Notes: generated by a model not told the origin, from the letters alone. A DNA stretch of 9,253 nucleotides from Candidatus Omnitrophota bacterium (GCA_024653845.1 JANLHA010000020.1:1-9253); one strand, 5' to 3'. Shown: positions 1-8,256, counted from the stretch's first letter. Numbers and translations are program-made.

Positions 1-413
1 TGAGCTTTCAAAGATTTGACCAAAGAAGGCTTGAACTCATTTTCCGAAGAAGCGGGTTGGGCCGCATTCTCACCTTGTTCACTTTTTTGCCAACTCTTCA
101 ACTGGCTCAAAAGATCCGCCAGGTTCACTTCCGCCTGGACATGAGCGGCCGTGGCAAACGTTTCTTTTTGAAGCGGCGGCAACTCTCCGATTTCAATTCC
201 ATAAAGATGTACAACGCTCGTCCCAAGAAATGAAAGGTTCAGTTTGATTCGATCAATTTTCACGTCTCGCCCTAAAGCGACACTCAATTCATTGACAAGA
301 TACGGCTTGAATTTATTGATATCCACCGTCTTTAAGAACCAAATGGCACCGCCAATGAGGACAACAATCAAAATGAACAAAGCAATAAAAATATTTCTTA
401 ACATCTTTCCCAT
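1..413 (-). CDS. AsmA-like membrane-anchored protein, N-terminal part (cut by left edge)
   Basis: Reading from ATG at 413, the frame stays open to the left edge, giving about 137 residues of a longer protein. Residues about 6-27 form one hydrophobic segment (IALFILIVVLIGGAIWFL), an N-terminal anchor with most of the protein expected outside the cytoplasm. After it comes the pattern of AsmA/DUF748-type proteins: a segment on 'finishing' at a short helix (VDINKFKPYLVNELSVALGR) and then a beta-rich stretch beginning DVKIDRIKLNLSF. AsmA-family proteins are long periplasm-spanning envelope proteins linked in other bacteria to outer-membrane assembly or lipid transport; that role is inferred here. 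The start is supported by AGAAAGGA about 7 nt upstream; a second in-frame ATG lies at 404. The gene begins 25 bp after the coiled-coil gene and probably shares its transcript. The Ala/Gln/Glu-rich stretch near the left edge looks like a linker. The family call is fairly likely, the exact subfamily unknown. Confidence 0.72.
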   Translation of the reverse strand, partial: MGKMLRNIFIALFILIVVLIGGAIWFLKTVDINKFKPYLVNELSVALGRDVKIDRIKLNLSFLGTSVVHLYGIEIGELPPLQKETFATAAHVQAEVNLADLLSQLKSWQKSEQGENAAQPASSENEFKPSLVKSLKA

Positions 414-438
414 AAAATGATCCTTTCTACTCTATTTT

Positions 439-1746
439 TTAGAGATCATAAAATCCTTGATCTCGAGCTTGTTCACGCAAACGCTGCATGCCATCGTCTC
501 TCGACGAAGATGGCACTCTCGATCGTACCGAAGGTCGACGAGAAGGGTCTTTAAAACGACGCTCATGATTCGCAGAGAAATTCTGAGTGGCCTGACGGCC
601 CGCGGACGAGATCTTAGGATCCCCTATCGGACGTTTAGGCATAGAAAATCGTCGACTGGGGTCAGGAACATCCATCATTCGCGTGGATGAAATCGAGATT
701 CCAGCGGAAGATGAAGATACCATACTCAAATCTTCCTTAGATAACGGTAAAGATGCCGCCATTGCGATCGTTGGCTGTCCCCAAAACCGATCATCCAAAT
801 TTTGATGGATCTGTTGTTCATTCATTCTCAACTGTCGACAAAGCTCATGCGATTTCTCAATGAGTACATTTTTTCCTGATTCCTTAACCGCTTGAGAAGA
901 AAGCTTGACCTGATCAATCACCTTCGACCATTGCTTGTTGAAAGCCTCTTGTTGTTGCCTAACACGTTGCTGATTGATTTCCAAGTTAGCCAACAAAATC
1001 TCTTCAGCCTTCCAAAGATTCTGATAAGAATCCATCAACTGGCTCATATCCTCATCAGTCACCTGGACCATTTTTCGAGTAAGTTGCTGAAAACGCATTT
1101 CAATTTCATCATGGTTTTCAGTAAGCTGTCGCTGTGTTGCCGCGGTATTCGTTTCTAACACCTGATATTCCTTCTCAAGAGACCGTGCTGTTTTAAACAA
1201 TTCCTGAACATTGACATTCTGTTGATCAAAATGATCCAGCATGTGAGCCACTTCGATTTTCTTTTCTTCAGAAAGGATCATTTGGGTATTTAAAAAGTTG
1301 GAGGCTTCTGCTTTCCAGTCTTTTCCCTCCTGATTTTGATGAAGCTGAGAAAGGAACTTTCGCAATTCCGGGAAGCGCTCAAGAAAAGCCTCTTGCTCCT
1401 GATTCAACGATGTTGCGTATTGACTGGCTTCTTGATTAAGCTCACCATTCATCCCTTGCAATTGATGGATGATTTCTTGACGGTGTTGCATCAACTCCAG
1501 GCGCTGGCCTTCAATCTTCTGGTAAATATCATAAACCTCACCAATCCGGTACTGAGAAGAAGTCTGGGTCACTTTCTTCTGAAAAAAGGGATTATCGATA
1601 TTCTGAAATTTCTCTCCCAATCCTGCGTAATCCATCAGACGAGCAACAGGGCCCAGTTCACCCTGTTCCGTGACATATCGGTCATAAGCAAAAACACCAA
1701 CAACCAAAAAAAGCACAATCAATGTCAGTAAAGTTTTTTCACCCAT
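439..1746 (-). CDS. Single-TM coiled-coil protein with Ser/Arg-rich tail, unknown function
   Basis: I do not recognise a named family. From ATG at 1746 the protein has 435 residues. Residues about 5-20 are a membrane segment ([16 protein letters not shown]) close to the N-terminus. Residues about 60-325 are rich in Gln, Glu, Lys and Leu with heptad-like spacing and almost no Pro or Gly, so a long alpha-helical coiled coil is expected. The last 100 residues differ sharply: Ser-, Pro- and Arg-rich, probably disordered, with the motif DPSRR twice (residues about 362 and 400), ending in a short amphipathic segment ([11 protein letters not shown]). The frame is open upstream to a TTG at 1800 with an ATG at 1785, but neither has a ribosome binding site. 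The ATG at 1746 has GGAGGT 7 nt upstream, so I chose it; it overlaps the DUF255 gene by 22 bp. The position before an AsmA-like gene suggests an envelope scaffold role, which is inference only. Confidence 0.75.
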   Translation of the reverse strand: MGEKTLLTLIVLFLVVGVFAYDRYVTEQGELGPVARLMDYAGLGEKFQNIDNPFFQKKVTQTSSQYRIGEVYDIYQKIEGQRLELMQHRQEIIHQLQGMNGELNQEASQYATSLNQEQEAFLERFPELRKFLSQLHQNQEGKDWKAEASNFLNTQMILSEEKKIEVAHMLDHFDQQNVNVQELFKTARSLEKEYQVLETNTAATQRQLTENHDEIEMRFQQLTRKMVQVTDEDMSQLMDSYQNLWKAEEILLANLEINQQRVRQQQEAFNKQWSKVIDQVKLSSQAVKESGKNVLIEKSHELCRQLRMNEQQIHQNLDDRFWGQPTIAMAASLPLSKEDLSMVSSSSAGISISSTRMMDVPDPSRRFSMPKRPIGDPKISSAGRQATQNFSANHERRFKDPSRRPSVRSRVPSSSRDDGMQRLREQARDQGFYDL

Positions 1747-3983
1747 TCCTGGACCTCCGCTACGCTCGTCAATGGCCTTTGACATGTTTGATTTTGACAA
1801 ATATAAACCGTCACGCTCTTTCCTTTCGCCTTCGAATTCTCAACCCAAGGGACCACTTTGAATATTTCCAAATCCCCATTGTCTTCTAAAGGACGAAAAA
1901 TCACAACCGTTCGTGGTAAAAATTTTGAACCCAATAAAGACACCACGCTTTCAACGGCCGGATCTGACTTTTCCCCAACAACAACAATTTCTTGACTCGG
2001 GCCCAGAAGAAAATCTGCGCCAATCAACCACTGGGCATACGCGCTCGGATGCTTAACCACTTCGGAAGAAAAGGCCCGTTTACTTTTTTCGATCCAGAAT
2101 AAGAATTCCTCATCAAATGTAAAATGAAACAACCGGGCCAAATTGAGCAATGCAACAGAATTTCCCGACGGAAGCGCTCCGTCATAAATATCTTTCTGCC
2201 GCCACAACAACTCTTCCGCGTCAAGCGCGGTCAAAAAGAATCCTCCGTTCTTAACATCGCCAAACAATCGGATCATGTCCTTGGTCAACCGAATGGCTTC
2301 GTTCAGATAAAGTGGCTCGAAACTGGCTTCGTAAAGATCTAACAGGCCCTGCACAAAAAACGCATAATCTTCCAATGTTCCTAAAATTCCTGCGTGCCCA
2401 TCACGGTAACGATGCAGCAGACGACCATCTTTTTGCTGAAGAGTCGCCAAAATGAAATCCGCAGATCGTCGAGCAGCTTCGATATATTCCGGAGTTTTCA
2501 ACGTCCTTCCCCCTATAGCAAGCGAGGAAATCATCAACCCATTCCAATCGACGAGGACTTTATCATCCAAATGAGGCCGGGGCCATTTTTGACGAGCACC
2601 AAAAAGCTTCTTTCGTACACTGCCGAGCAATTTCTCGATATCTTCCGAAGATTTTTTAAAATGCTCAGCGGTCTCTGGAATGGACTTGTTAAGATATAAA
2701 ATATTCTTTCTGCCAAATTCGCCATGAGGATCATGTCGGACGTTACCATCGCCTTCGATTCCAAAATGATATTTGAAAACAAGGCTTTCTTCGTCATCAA
2801 GGATCTGATCAATCTCTTGCTCGCGCCAAACATAAAAGGCCCCTTCTTTTTTCTCGACTTTTTCGCCAGAATTTTGATGCTGAGAAACCTCCTCTGGATC
2901 CGCACTGTCCGCATCTTCCGCTGAGTAAAAACCTCCACCTTTGTCTGTCATATCGCGCAAAACATATTCAAAAATTTCACGCACAACCTGCGCATCTTGG
3001 GGCTTCTGAGCAACCTGAAAACTTTCCAAATACGCTTTGCTCAAAAGCGCTTGGTCATAAAGCATTTTCTCAAAATGTGGGACCTGCCATTCGGCATCCG
3101 TCGAGTAACGATGAAACCCTCCGCCTAAAAAGTCGTAAATTCCACCTTCTCTCATCTTGTCCAGCGTCACACTGACCATGTCCTGAGCTGAGGAGTCGCC
3201 AAATCGCTGAGCATAACGCAATAAAAAAGAAAGGGTATGCCCCATGGGAAATTTAGGGGCCGCTCCAAACCCACCATTCTGCGCATCATAATTGGATTGC
3301 AGTTGACGATAAGCAATTTTGAAAAGTCCTTCATCGATCTTTTCATCAGCTGCAGGTTCTCTGGCCCCACGGTCTTTGAGCGCTGAAGTGATGGATTCTC
3401 CTGACTGCAAAACCTGATCGCGCTGTGTTTCCCAGCTCTGATGAATGCCCATCAGCAACTCTTTAAATCCCGGAGCGCCCCATCGCGCGGTAGGAGGGAA
3501 ATACGTTCCGCCGTAAAAAGGCTTCCGCTCCGGCGTTAAAAAAACCGAAAGGGGCCAACCGCCGCTTCCGGTCATCGCGGTCACGACACTCATGTAGACT
3601 CCGTCGATGTCCGGACGTTCTTCGCGGTCCACTTTGATCGATACAAAATACTGATTTAAAACCTGTGCAATTTCAGCACTTTCAAACGACTCTCTTTCCA
3701 TGACATGGCACCAATGGCATGTCGAATATCCAATTGATAGGAAAATTGGTTTATTTTCTTTTTGGGCCTTGGCAAACGCCTCCTCGCCCCAGGGATACCA
3801 ATCAACGGGATTGTGCGCGTGCTGTAAAAGATAAGGACTTTTTTCATGGAGCAAACGATTTGCGGTCACGGCTTGTGATTCCATTCTTTCTAAAAACTCA
3901 TCAGCCAACAAAACAGGTATTGTCACGACACTGTTTATGACGATGAAAGAGATAACGATTTTTTGCAGTCCAGCGATACACAT
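1725..3983 (-). CDS. DUF255 thioredoxin-domain protein (YyaL/SPATA20 family), possibly exported
   Basis: A 752-residue protein with the full signature of the DUF255 family: a thioredoxin-like N-terminal domain opening with [20 protein letters not shown], a CHWC redox motif at residues 89-92, the cis-proline context GGWP at about 141-144, then an (alpha/alpha)6 barrel resembling N-acylglucosamine epimerase/glycosidase folds. Conserved barrel blocks [11 protein letters not shown] and [11 protein letters not shown] are present, as is the usual Cys pair near the C-terminus (729 and 734). Length is normal for the family. The biochemical activity of bacterial members is not established; a thiol-redox role is inferred from CxxC. 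From ATG 3983 the first 27 residues (Lys, then [19 protein letters not shown]) look like a signal peptide, and AGGA lies 4 nt upstream with AGGAG further off. That start overlaps the HTTM gene by 83 bp. A later ATG at 3884 would avoid the overlap and give a cytoplasmic protein, but has no well-spaced ribosome binding site. Family certain; start and location uncertain. Confidence 0.93.
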   Translation of the reverse strand: MCIAGLQKIVISFIVINSVVTIPVLLADEFLERMESQAVTANRLLHEKSPYLLQHAHNPVDWYPWGEEAFAKAQKENKPIFLSIGYSTCHWCHVMERESFESAEIAQVLNQYFVSIKVDREERPDIDGVYMSVVTAMTGSGGWPLSVFLTPERKPFYGGTYFPPTARWGAPGFKELLMGIHQSWETQRDQVLQSGESITSALKDRGAREPAADEKIDEGLFKIAYRQLQSNYDAQNGGFGAAPKFPMGHTLSFLLRYAQRFGDSSAQDMVSVTLDKMREGGIYDFLGGGFHRYSTDAEWQVPHFEKMLYDQALLSKAYLESFQVAQKPQDAQVVREIFEYVLRDMTDKGGGFYSAEDADSADPEEVSQHQNSGEKVEKKEGAFYVWREQEIDQILDDEESLVFKYHFGIEGDGNVRHDPHGEFGRKNILYLNKSIPETAEHFKKSSEDIEKLLGSVRKKLFGARQKWPRPHLDDKVLVDWNGLMISSLAIGGRTLKTPEYIEAARRSADFILATLQQKDGRLLHRYRDGHAGILGTLEDYAFFVQGLLDLYEASFEPLYLNEAIRLTKDMIRLFGDVKNGGFFLTALDAEELLWRQKDIYDGALPSGNSVALLNLARLFHFTFDEEFLFWIEKSKRAFSSEVVKHPSAYAQWLIGADFLLGPSQEIVVVGEKSDPAVESVVSLLGSKFLPRTVVIFRPLEDNGDLEIFKVVPWVENSKAKGKSVTVYICQNQTCQRPLTSVAEVQEWVKKLY
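1753..1758 (-). promoter_or_regulatory. Ribosome binding site deciding the coiled-coil gene start
   Basis: On the minus strand this reads GGAGGT, followed by a 7-nt spacer and ATG at 1746. It is among the best Shine-Dalgarno matches in the window and lies inside the end of the upstream DUF255 reading frame. It favours the 1746 start over the earlier TTG (1800) and ATG (1785), and suggests translational coupling to the upstream gene. Confidence 0.75.
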
Positions 3984-5187
3984 GAGGTCCTATCACTCCT
4001 GCTCCCGGGAAATAAAAAATGGGGATCAATGGATACAACATTGGCATCATGAAACAGATCCGACGAAAAACATCAAAGCCACCATACAACGTCCCATCCG
4101 CCTCAATGAGGTGAAGCTGGCTATGAGCGATCTCCTTGGTCAGTTGAGGATGAATGACTTTTAGATTTTCGTACCGGTGATAGTCGACAAAAAATAATTT
4201 ATCAAAGAGGTCCATGATTTGCAATTGATGTACACTTTGCTGGCAGAATTGGCATTGGCCATCATAGATGATCCGCGCACGCGGCGCATGCCGATAAAAG
4301 ACCCTCTTCTTCTCAATCCAATCAAGCACACGATCAGGGTTGATAAAGAGCAACAGTTGCGCTGGAAAAAGAAAAAAGAAAATGGCAGGGACATCCAGGG
4401 TCAAAATCAAAAGGATATGAAAAAGAACTCCAAAATAAATCCCCGATATTCTGGTGCGAGGGTTAAACAAAAGGAAGACCATCGAAAGCTCGAGCACAAT
4501 GATGGCAATCCCTAATCCATAACAAAATCCAGGATGAGCGGCCATCAGTTCTTTGAGCATAAAATTTTTTGTGACCCCTTGGGGAGGATAATTCATGAGG
4601 TAATACATCGGATTACCACTCAACCAATTTCCCGCGGGAAAAATTTTATAAAGAGCGGTATAAAAATACGTGAATCCAATCTGTATCTGAAGCAGCCGCT
4701 GTAAAAAAAATGGTCGACGACGTTTGTACGCATCAGCAACACCTCGGCGCACGCAATCGATTGAAAAATAATCGCCATGATATGGCGTGACGCACATCAA
4801 AAACAAGGTCACCAGAAGAATGTCCCATGTCAAGGCGTGGCCAAGCGCGAAGTGATTCAAGGCGTAAAAATAGTAACAGCAGGCGGTCATCACGATGCAA
4901 CTGATCTGGGAAAAGAATCCAAGAAAAAAGAAAAACCAAGAAATCAAAAATGTGAGAATAACCAAGGCAACCAGGCTATCCGGGCTCTCTTGCACCCATG
5001 CAACAAATCCCGGCGTAAAAAAGTCATAGTTATACGTTTTGAATGCCGTCGAGAAATAGGTATCTTCCGGATGGATCAAGGTGGGAATGACATAAAATCC
5101 GACAGTTAAAGCCACCACGATCCGAAAAAGAGACAGGCCAATCGACGGACGTTCTTCTAAAAAAAGTTTGTGCCAAATTCTATTCAT
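3901..5187 (-). CDS. HTTM-domain membrane protein fused to a DCC (DUF393) thiol-disulfide domain
   Basis: From ATG at 5187 the protein has 428 residues. The first 290 or so form a multi-pass membrane domain of the HTTM type, distantly related to vitamin K-dependent gamma-carboxylase; characteristic is [20 protein letters not shown] with the conserved Lys and Trp before a short loop and NPMYYL. Other strongly hydrophobic segments include [20 protein letters not shown] and [15 protein letters not shown]. Residues about 304-415 form a DCC/DUF393 domain starting [10 protein letters not shown], with the CxxC at 312 and 315. The tail carries two more Cys (420, 425). HTTM-DCC fusions are known, but their substrate is not. 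Start: the frame stays open to ATG 5271, but that would overlap the upstream gene by 92 bp; ATG 5187 overlaps it by only 8 bp (ATG 5196 is also possible). The end overlaps the DUF255 start region. Confidence 0.88.
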   Translation of the reverse strand: MNRIWHKLFLEERPSIGLSLFRIVVALTVGFYVIPTLIHPEDTYFSTAFKTYNYDFFTPGFVAWVQESPDSLVALVILTFLISWFFFFLGFFSQISCIVMTACCYYFYALNHFALGHALTWDILLVTLFLMCVTPYHGDYFSIDCVRRGVADAYKRRRPFFLQRLLQIQIGFTYFYTALYKIFPAGNWLSGNPMYYLMNYPPQGVTKNFMLKELMAAHPGFCYGLGIAIIVLELSMVFLLFNPRTRISGIYFGVLFHILLILTLDVPAIFFFLFPAQLLLFINPDRVLDWIEKKRVFYRHAPRARIIYDGQCQFCQQSVHQLQIMDLFDKLFFVDYHRYENLKVIHPQLTKEIAHSQLHLIEADGTLYGGFDVFRRICFMMPMLYPLIPIFYFPGAGVIGPHVYRWTAKNRYLFHRHKQCRDNTCFVG

Positions 5188-5656
5188 GGACAGCATTCCA
5201 CTCTTTGCATTGATAAACAATTTCTTCCCACCGCTCGTAAGGGTCTTCGACCAATGACGGGTAGTAAACATGTGTTACAAAAAAATCATCAAACCCAGGA
5301 AATTTACGCTTAAGGAAATGACAAAAAGATTTCTGATTCGACTCCTCGAGAACCGCACCCATGATCCCTCGATGGATATTGTCAAATCCCACAAATCGTG
5401 TCCAGATGACTTGATGCGGATCAATGGGCTGTGGGATTGCATTCTTTACTCCATAAACTTGTGGATAACCAAATTGATCGCCCAAATTGAAAAACATGAT
5501 CCAGCCCGCTGGAGGAAACAAAAATTTCATTTTAGGGAGAGGTCGATCCACTAAAGGCTCTAAATAGAAATACCGCAAAGATTCATAATGAAAAACGAAC
5601 ATCCAGAGAATGACGAAGATGGTAATAATGATGTTACGTCTGGATTGGAGTGTCAT
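5180..5656 (-). CDS. Small one-TM protein of unknown function, partner of the HTTM protein
   Basis: A 158-residue protein I cannot assign to a named family. Residues about 9-23 (IIITIFVILWMFVFH) form a single membrane segment after a basic N-terminus (QSRR), so the remaining 130 or so residues are probably outside the cytoplasm. That part is rich in Phe, Tyr and Trp and contains the compact block FLFPPAGWIMFFNLGD (residues about 45-60), which looks like a conserved core, plus two Cys (112 and 150). It starts 6 bp after the stop of the MEMO-AMMECR1 gene, and its last 8 bp overlap the HTTM-DCC start, so the two are probably translationally coupled. This tight pairing suggests an accessory subunit of the HTTM protein; that is inference from position. 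The ribosome binding site is weak (AGAGAAA, rather far from the ATG), consistent with re-initiation after the upstream gene. Confidence 0.8.
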   Translation of the reverse strand: MTLQSRRNIIITIFVILWMFVFHYESLRYFYLEPLVDRPLPKMKFLFPPAGWIMFFNLGDQFGYPQVYGVKNAIPQPIDPHQVIWTRFVGFDNIHRGIMGAVLEESNQKSFCHFLKRKFPGFDDFFVTHVYYPSLVEDPYERWEEIVYQCKEWNAVHE

Positions 5657-5662
5657 AGAATT

Positions 5663-7120
5663 TTATTTCTCTGTAAACTTCTCTGTCGAGAAAATTTCAA
5701 TTCTTGTTCTTGGATCTTTCCAGGCATCGGCAGGAAGTCCAGCCTTATGTGAAGCCAATTGGGAGAGCAATTCTTCGCGTTCCCATCCCCACTCGGTTGC
5801 AACCTCCGGCAAAAAAACTCCCTGACGCCCGTCTCGACTCAAAATGACGCCATGCTTGCCCACCTCGATCTCTTCGATGCTTTGAATGGGACGAGGCTGC
5901 GACAAAACCGAAACTTCCAGATTGATCTCACTCAGTTCCGACGGATCAACGGGCTTGAACCGTGGATCTTCTGTCGCGGCAGCGATCGCCATGTCTCGCA
6001 CCGTCAAATGAAGCGGCTGCTCACTGATGATCCGACCAATACATCCTCGCAACTCGTGGGCTTTAGAATAAAGCGTGACAAAAGCACCTTCTTTTTGCAG
6101 AAGGCGCGGATCGGTTTCTTCAAATTCTAAAATCCGCCCCGTTCGAACATATTCATCCATGGTCTTTCTGGCAATTTCGAGCAAACGTTTCTTCTGAGCC
6201 ACGGTCAAGGTCGAGACCCCTTGAAAATTTTCCTTATAAAACACAACCGAGCTATACCCGACGACCTGACTTTTGTCTCCCGTTACATCTCCCGACGTGG
6301 CATATTTCAAAACCTCGACGTCCGTCCATCCTCTCTTTTTTGCCAGCAATAATGCAGTTGTGACCGGAACAAACCCACACATTTCCATCTCACCGGTAAC
6401 ACATTTATTCCAAGCTTCTTGGGCCTGCAAATTCTGAATGGCTTGGATGGTTTTTTGGTCCATCGGGCGGGCTTCGCTGTCCGGATGATAATGCGAAAGA
6501 TCTGTGCTGACGACGATGAGGACATCGTCACGATCTCCGATCCCTTCACTCAGCTTCTGAGCAAAAAGATCCAACACCTGAGGTGTTGTTTGCCCCATCA
6601 CCACAGGAACAATTTTAAAATCCTTGAAAACTTTCTGGAGAAAGGGAATCTCCACTTCCAAAGAGTGTTCTCTTGCGTAAGCTTGGGGATCAAACACAAA
6701 CTTCTCATGCTGACCCACTAAATTCTTAGCAAAATCTTCATCGACGGGGACAACGCCTAAAGGTGTGCGAAATCCCCCTTGGGGCCAAATCGAAATGGAT
6801 TGAAAACGGCTATCATGGCTCGGTGCAAGAATGACTATCGTCTTATAAGGATATCCCCTCACAGCTTTAAAACTGTGCGCTGCCACACCGCCAGAATACA
6901 TATACCCGGCATGAGGAGCAATCACCATGGCAATGGGCTTATCCGTGGGAGGCAAAGAAGCAGCTTCTAAAAATTGATCGATTTGTGTGGAGAGTTTCGT
7001 TGGATCTGAGGGATAGAATTGACCACTGACGTTCGGTTCTTTGATCGGATTTCCAAAACTGAATGTGGACATAGACACCATCACCATTGTTATGAAAATC
7101 ATAAAAAGGGAACGCCTCAT
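5663..7120 (-). CDS. MEMO-AMMECR1 fusion (AmmeMemoRadiSam proteins B and A) with apparent signal peptide
   Basis: A 485-residue two-domain protein. Residues about 25-298 are a MEMO domain: opening VSGQFYP, IAPHAGYMYSGG (His70), APSHD (His102), EHSLEVEIPF (His152), STDLSHY (Asp207, His210) and MCGFVP (Cys248), matching the conserved metal-binding/active-site set of MEMO1, which binds copper or iron in eukaryotes. Residues about 303-480 are an AMMECR1 domain with its hallmark LRGCIG (357-362) and DPRF (385-388). In bacteria these two families occur with a radical SAM protein as the AmmeMemoRadiSam system of unknown function; no radical SAM gene is in this window. The N-terminus has two Arg, then LFMIFITMVMVSMSTFSFG, and the MEMO domain starts directly after, so it looks like a cleavable signal peptide and the protein is probably exported. 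Start ATG 7120 has AAGGA 8 nt upstream and overlaps the preceding stop as ATGA. Confidence 0.93.
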   Translation of the reverse strand: MRRSLFMIFITMVMVSMSTFSFGNPIKEPNVSGQFYPSDPTKLSTQIDQFLEAASLPPTDKPIAMVIAPHAGYMYSGGVAAHSFKAVRGYPYKTIVILAPSHDSRFQSISIWPQGGFRTPLGVVPVDEDFAKNLVGQHEKFVFDPQAYAREHSLEVEIPFLQKVFKDFKIVPVVMGQTTPQVLDLFAQKLSEGIGDRDDVLIVVSTDLSHYHPDSEARPMDQKTIQAIQNLQAQEAWNKCVTGEMEMCGFVPVTTALLLAKKRGWTDVEVLKYATSGDVTGDKSQVVGYSSVVFYKENFQGVSTLTVAQKKRLLEIARKTMDEYVRTGRILEFEETDPRLLQKEGAFVTLYSKAHELRGCIGRIISEQPLHLTVRDMAIAAATEDPRFKPVDPSELSEINLEVSVLSQPRPIQSIEEIEVGKHGVILSRDGRQGVFLPEVATEWGWEREELLSQLASHKAGLPADAWKDPRTRIEIFSTEKFTEK

Positions 7121-7593
7121 GGCGGAGATCCTTTTTCTTCATCAGAGACAAAAAAACGATCCAAACTCCATTGACTTGTCTTCTCAAAACGCAACAACAT
7201 CAAAATTACAAATAACAATAGGGTGCTGTCCAAGACGAAAACACCCGGTAAAGGCACCGAAATCCATTCTCCAAAACATCCGCACTTGCTCAAATCCAGC
7301 CCCCTGATCATGGCCTGCCCCACAATGATCAAGAATCCCGCGAACAAAACACAAAATCCTTGCAAGACCGGTTTCAACCAAAGACCCAACACCAAGAACA
7401 ACCCCAAAAAAAGTTCAATCCAGGGAAGCGTTCGGGCAACAATCTCTTCGAAAAACGCAGGGAACACCTGATAGCCATGAACCACATAAAGAAAATTTTG
7501 ATAATGGCTCAAGAGCTTCTCAACAGCAACCAACACAAAAAACAATCCGATGACAACACGACAAAAAACAAATGCATTCAAAACATTTTTCAT
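7117..7593 (-). CDS. MauE/DoxX-like redox-associated membrane protein
   Basis: From ATG at 7593 the protein has 158 residues and about four membrane segments: VVIGLFFVLVAVEKLL, LPWIELFLGLFLVLGLWL, GFCVLFAGFLIIVGQAMI and VFVLDSTLLLFVILMLLRF. A KCGCFG motif (Cys104, Cys106) sits between the third and fourth. This layout and motif are those of the MauE/DoxX family. MauE is needed with the thioredoxin-like MauD for disulfide formation in methylamine dehydrogenase, and relatives serve as membrane redox partners; no methylamine dehydrogenase gene is seen here. The DsbA-like gene directly upstream would be the natural MauD-like partner. The frame is open to an ATG at 7641, but that start overlaps the upstream gene by 23 bp and adds a basic stretch before the first membrane segment; ATG 7593 lies 25 bp after the upstream stop. 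The stop overlaps the next start as ATGA, so translation is probably coupled. Confidence 0.85.
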   Translation of the reverse strand: MKNVLNAFVFCRVVIGLFFVLVAVEKLLSHYQNFLYVVHGYQVFPAFFEEIVARTLPWIELFLGLFLVLGLWLKPVLQGFCVLFAGFLIIVGQAMIRGLDLSKCGCFGEWISVPLPGVFVLDSTLLLFVILMLLRFEKTSQWSLDRFFVSDEEKGSPP

Positions 7594-7618
7594 GGTGATA
7601 TCTCGCCTTTTTAAAAAA

Positions 7619-8245
7619 TTACTTCTGAGAAAACCGTTCATCTAAAAACTTCTTCAACGCATCTTTCCCGACAATCATTTGAGAATCCACAAAGTATGTT
7701 GGTGTTGATTTAACACCTTTTTTTCTGCCTTCAGCCTGCTCTTTCACAATGACATCTTCTGTTTTTTCTTCTTCGATACATTTCTGTAATTTGGCAATAT
7801 CAATTCCAACGGATTGAGCCATACTGTCAAATACAGGCCGAGCATCAGCGAGCTTTTCCCATTGTTGCTGTTGATCAATCAACAAATCATGAAATGGCCA
7901 GAATCGGCCTTGGACAGAAGCGCATTGCGCATAACGAGTACTCATCATGGCATGACGATGCATATTATAAAGAGGGAAGAATCTCAACTGCACATAAAGA
8001 TCCTTGGGGTGCTGTTCCAAATAAATTCTTAACAATTTCGCACCTTCGGCACAGGCAGGACACTGAAAATCAATATATTCTTCAATCTTAATGGCCGCGT
8101 GAGGATTTCCTTTAGCTCTAGTGTGGGCGGGATTGAGGGTCAGTGAAGCTCCTCGAGAATCGAGCCAAAATTTTGCGGTAATCACGACACCAGCTACTAA
8201 AATTACCAGGATCAACGAAAAACATTGTTTTGATTTTTGCACCAT
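7619..8245 (-). CDS. Membrane-anchored DsbA-like thiol:disulfide oxidoreductase
   Basis: From ATG at 8245 the protein has 208 residues. Residues about 9-24 (FSLILVILVAGVVITA) are an N-terminal membrane anchor or uncleaved signal; the rest is expected in the periplasm. IKIEEYIDFQCPACAEGAK holds the redox motif CPAC (Cys62 and Cys65) in the usual DsbA position after a beta strand, and VKSTPTYFVD (cis-Pro182) is the matching active-site loop. The intervening helical insert (residues about 95-170, including GRFWPFHDLL) fits the DsbA/BdbD-like group (DSBA-like thioredoxin, Thioredoxin_4). It is expected to form or transfer disulfides in exported proteins, with the MauE-like protein next door as a candidate electron partner. 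The start is set by AAGGAG 5 nt upstream; an in-frame GTG at 8281 lacks such a site. It is the first gene of the presumed operon. Extra Cys residues occur at 8, 108 and 156. Confidence 0.92.
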   Translation of the reverse strand: MVQKSKQCFSLILVILVAGVVITAKFWLDSRGASLTLNPAHTRAKGNPHAAIKIEEYIDFQCPACAEGAKLLRIYLEQHPKDLYVQLRFFPLYNMHRHAMMSTRYAQCASVQGRFWPFHDLLIDQQQQWEKLADARPVFDSMAQSVGIDIAKLQKCIEEEKTEDVIVKEQAEGRKKGVKSTPTYFVDSQMIVGKDALKKFLDERFSQK

Positions 8246-8250
8246 AAAGT

Positions 8251-8256
8251 CTCCTT
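8251..8256 (-). promoter_or_regulatory. Ribosome binding site of the DsbA-like gene
   Basis: The minus strand reads AAGGAG, then a 5-nt spacer and ATG at 8245. It is a near-perfect Shine-Dalgarno site and decides the start over the upstream in-frame GTG at 8281. It is largely covered by one arm of the inverted repeat 8252-8261 / 8321-8330, so it could be hidden in transcripts that read through from pckA. Confidence 0.8.

Noticed and set aside
442..464. Hairpin GAGATCA / TGATCTC with a 9-nt loop at the end of the coiled-coil gene
   Set aside because: On the minus-strand transcript it is followed by an A run rather than a U run, and on the plus strand no T run follows either. The stem is only 7 bp and lies inside coding sequence, so I do not call it a terminator.
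1747..1800. Upstream TTG and ATG starts for the coiled-coil protein
   Set aside because: Neither has a ribosome binding site, while ATG 1746 has GGAGGT at ideal spacing; the extra residues come from sequence that codes the end of the DUF255 protein.
4777..5109. 110-codon plus-strand open frame
   Set aside because: It is antisense to the well-supported HTTM gene, has a lysine- and glutamine-rich composition typical of a reverse reading of membrane-protein codons, and no family features. The same applies to plus-strand frames at 1336-1731 and 5759-6130.
5188..5271. Earlier ATG at 5271 for the HTTM-DCC protein
   Set aside because: It would overlap the small one-TM gene by 92 bp, and the added residues do not resemble an HTTM N-terminus. 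ATG 5187 (or 5196) gives a short coupled overlap.
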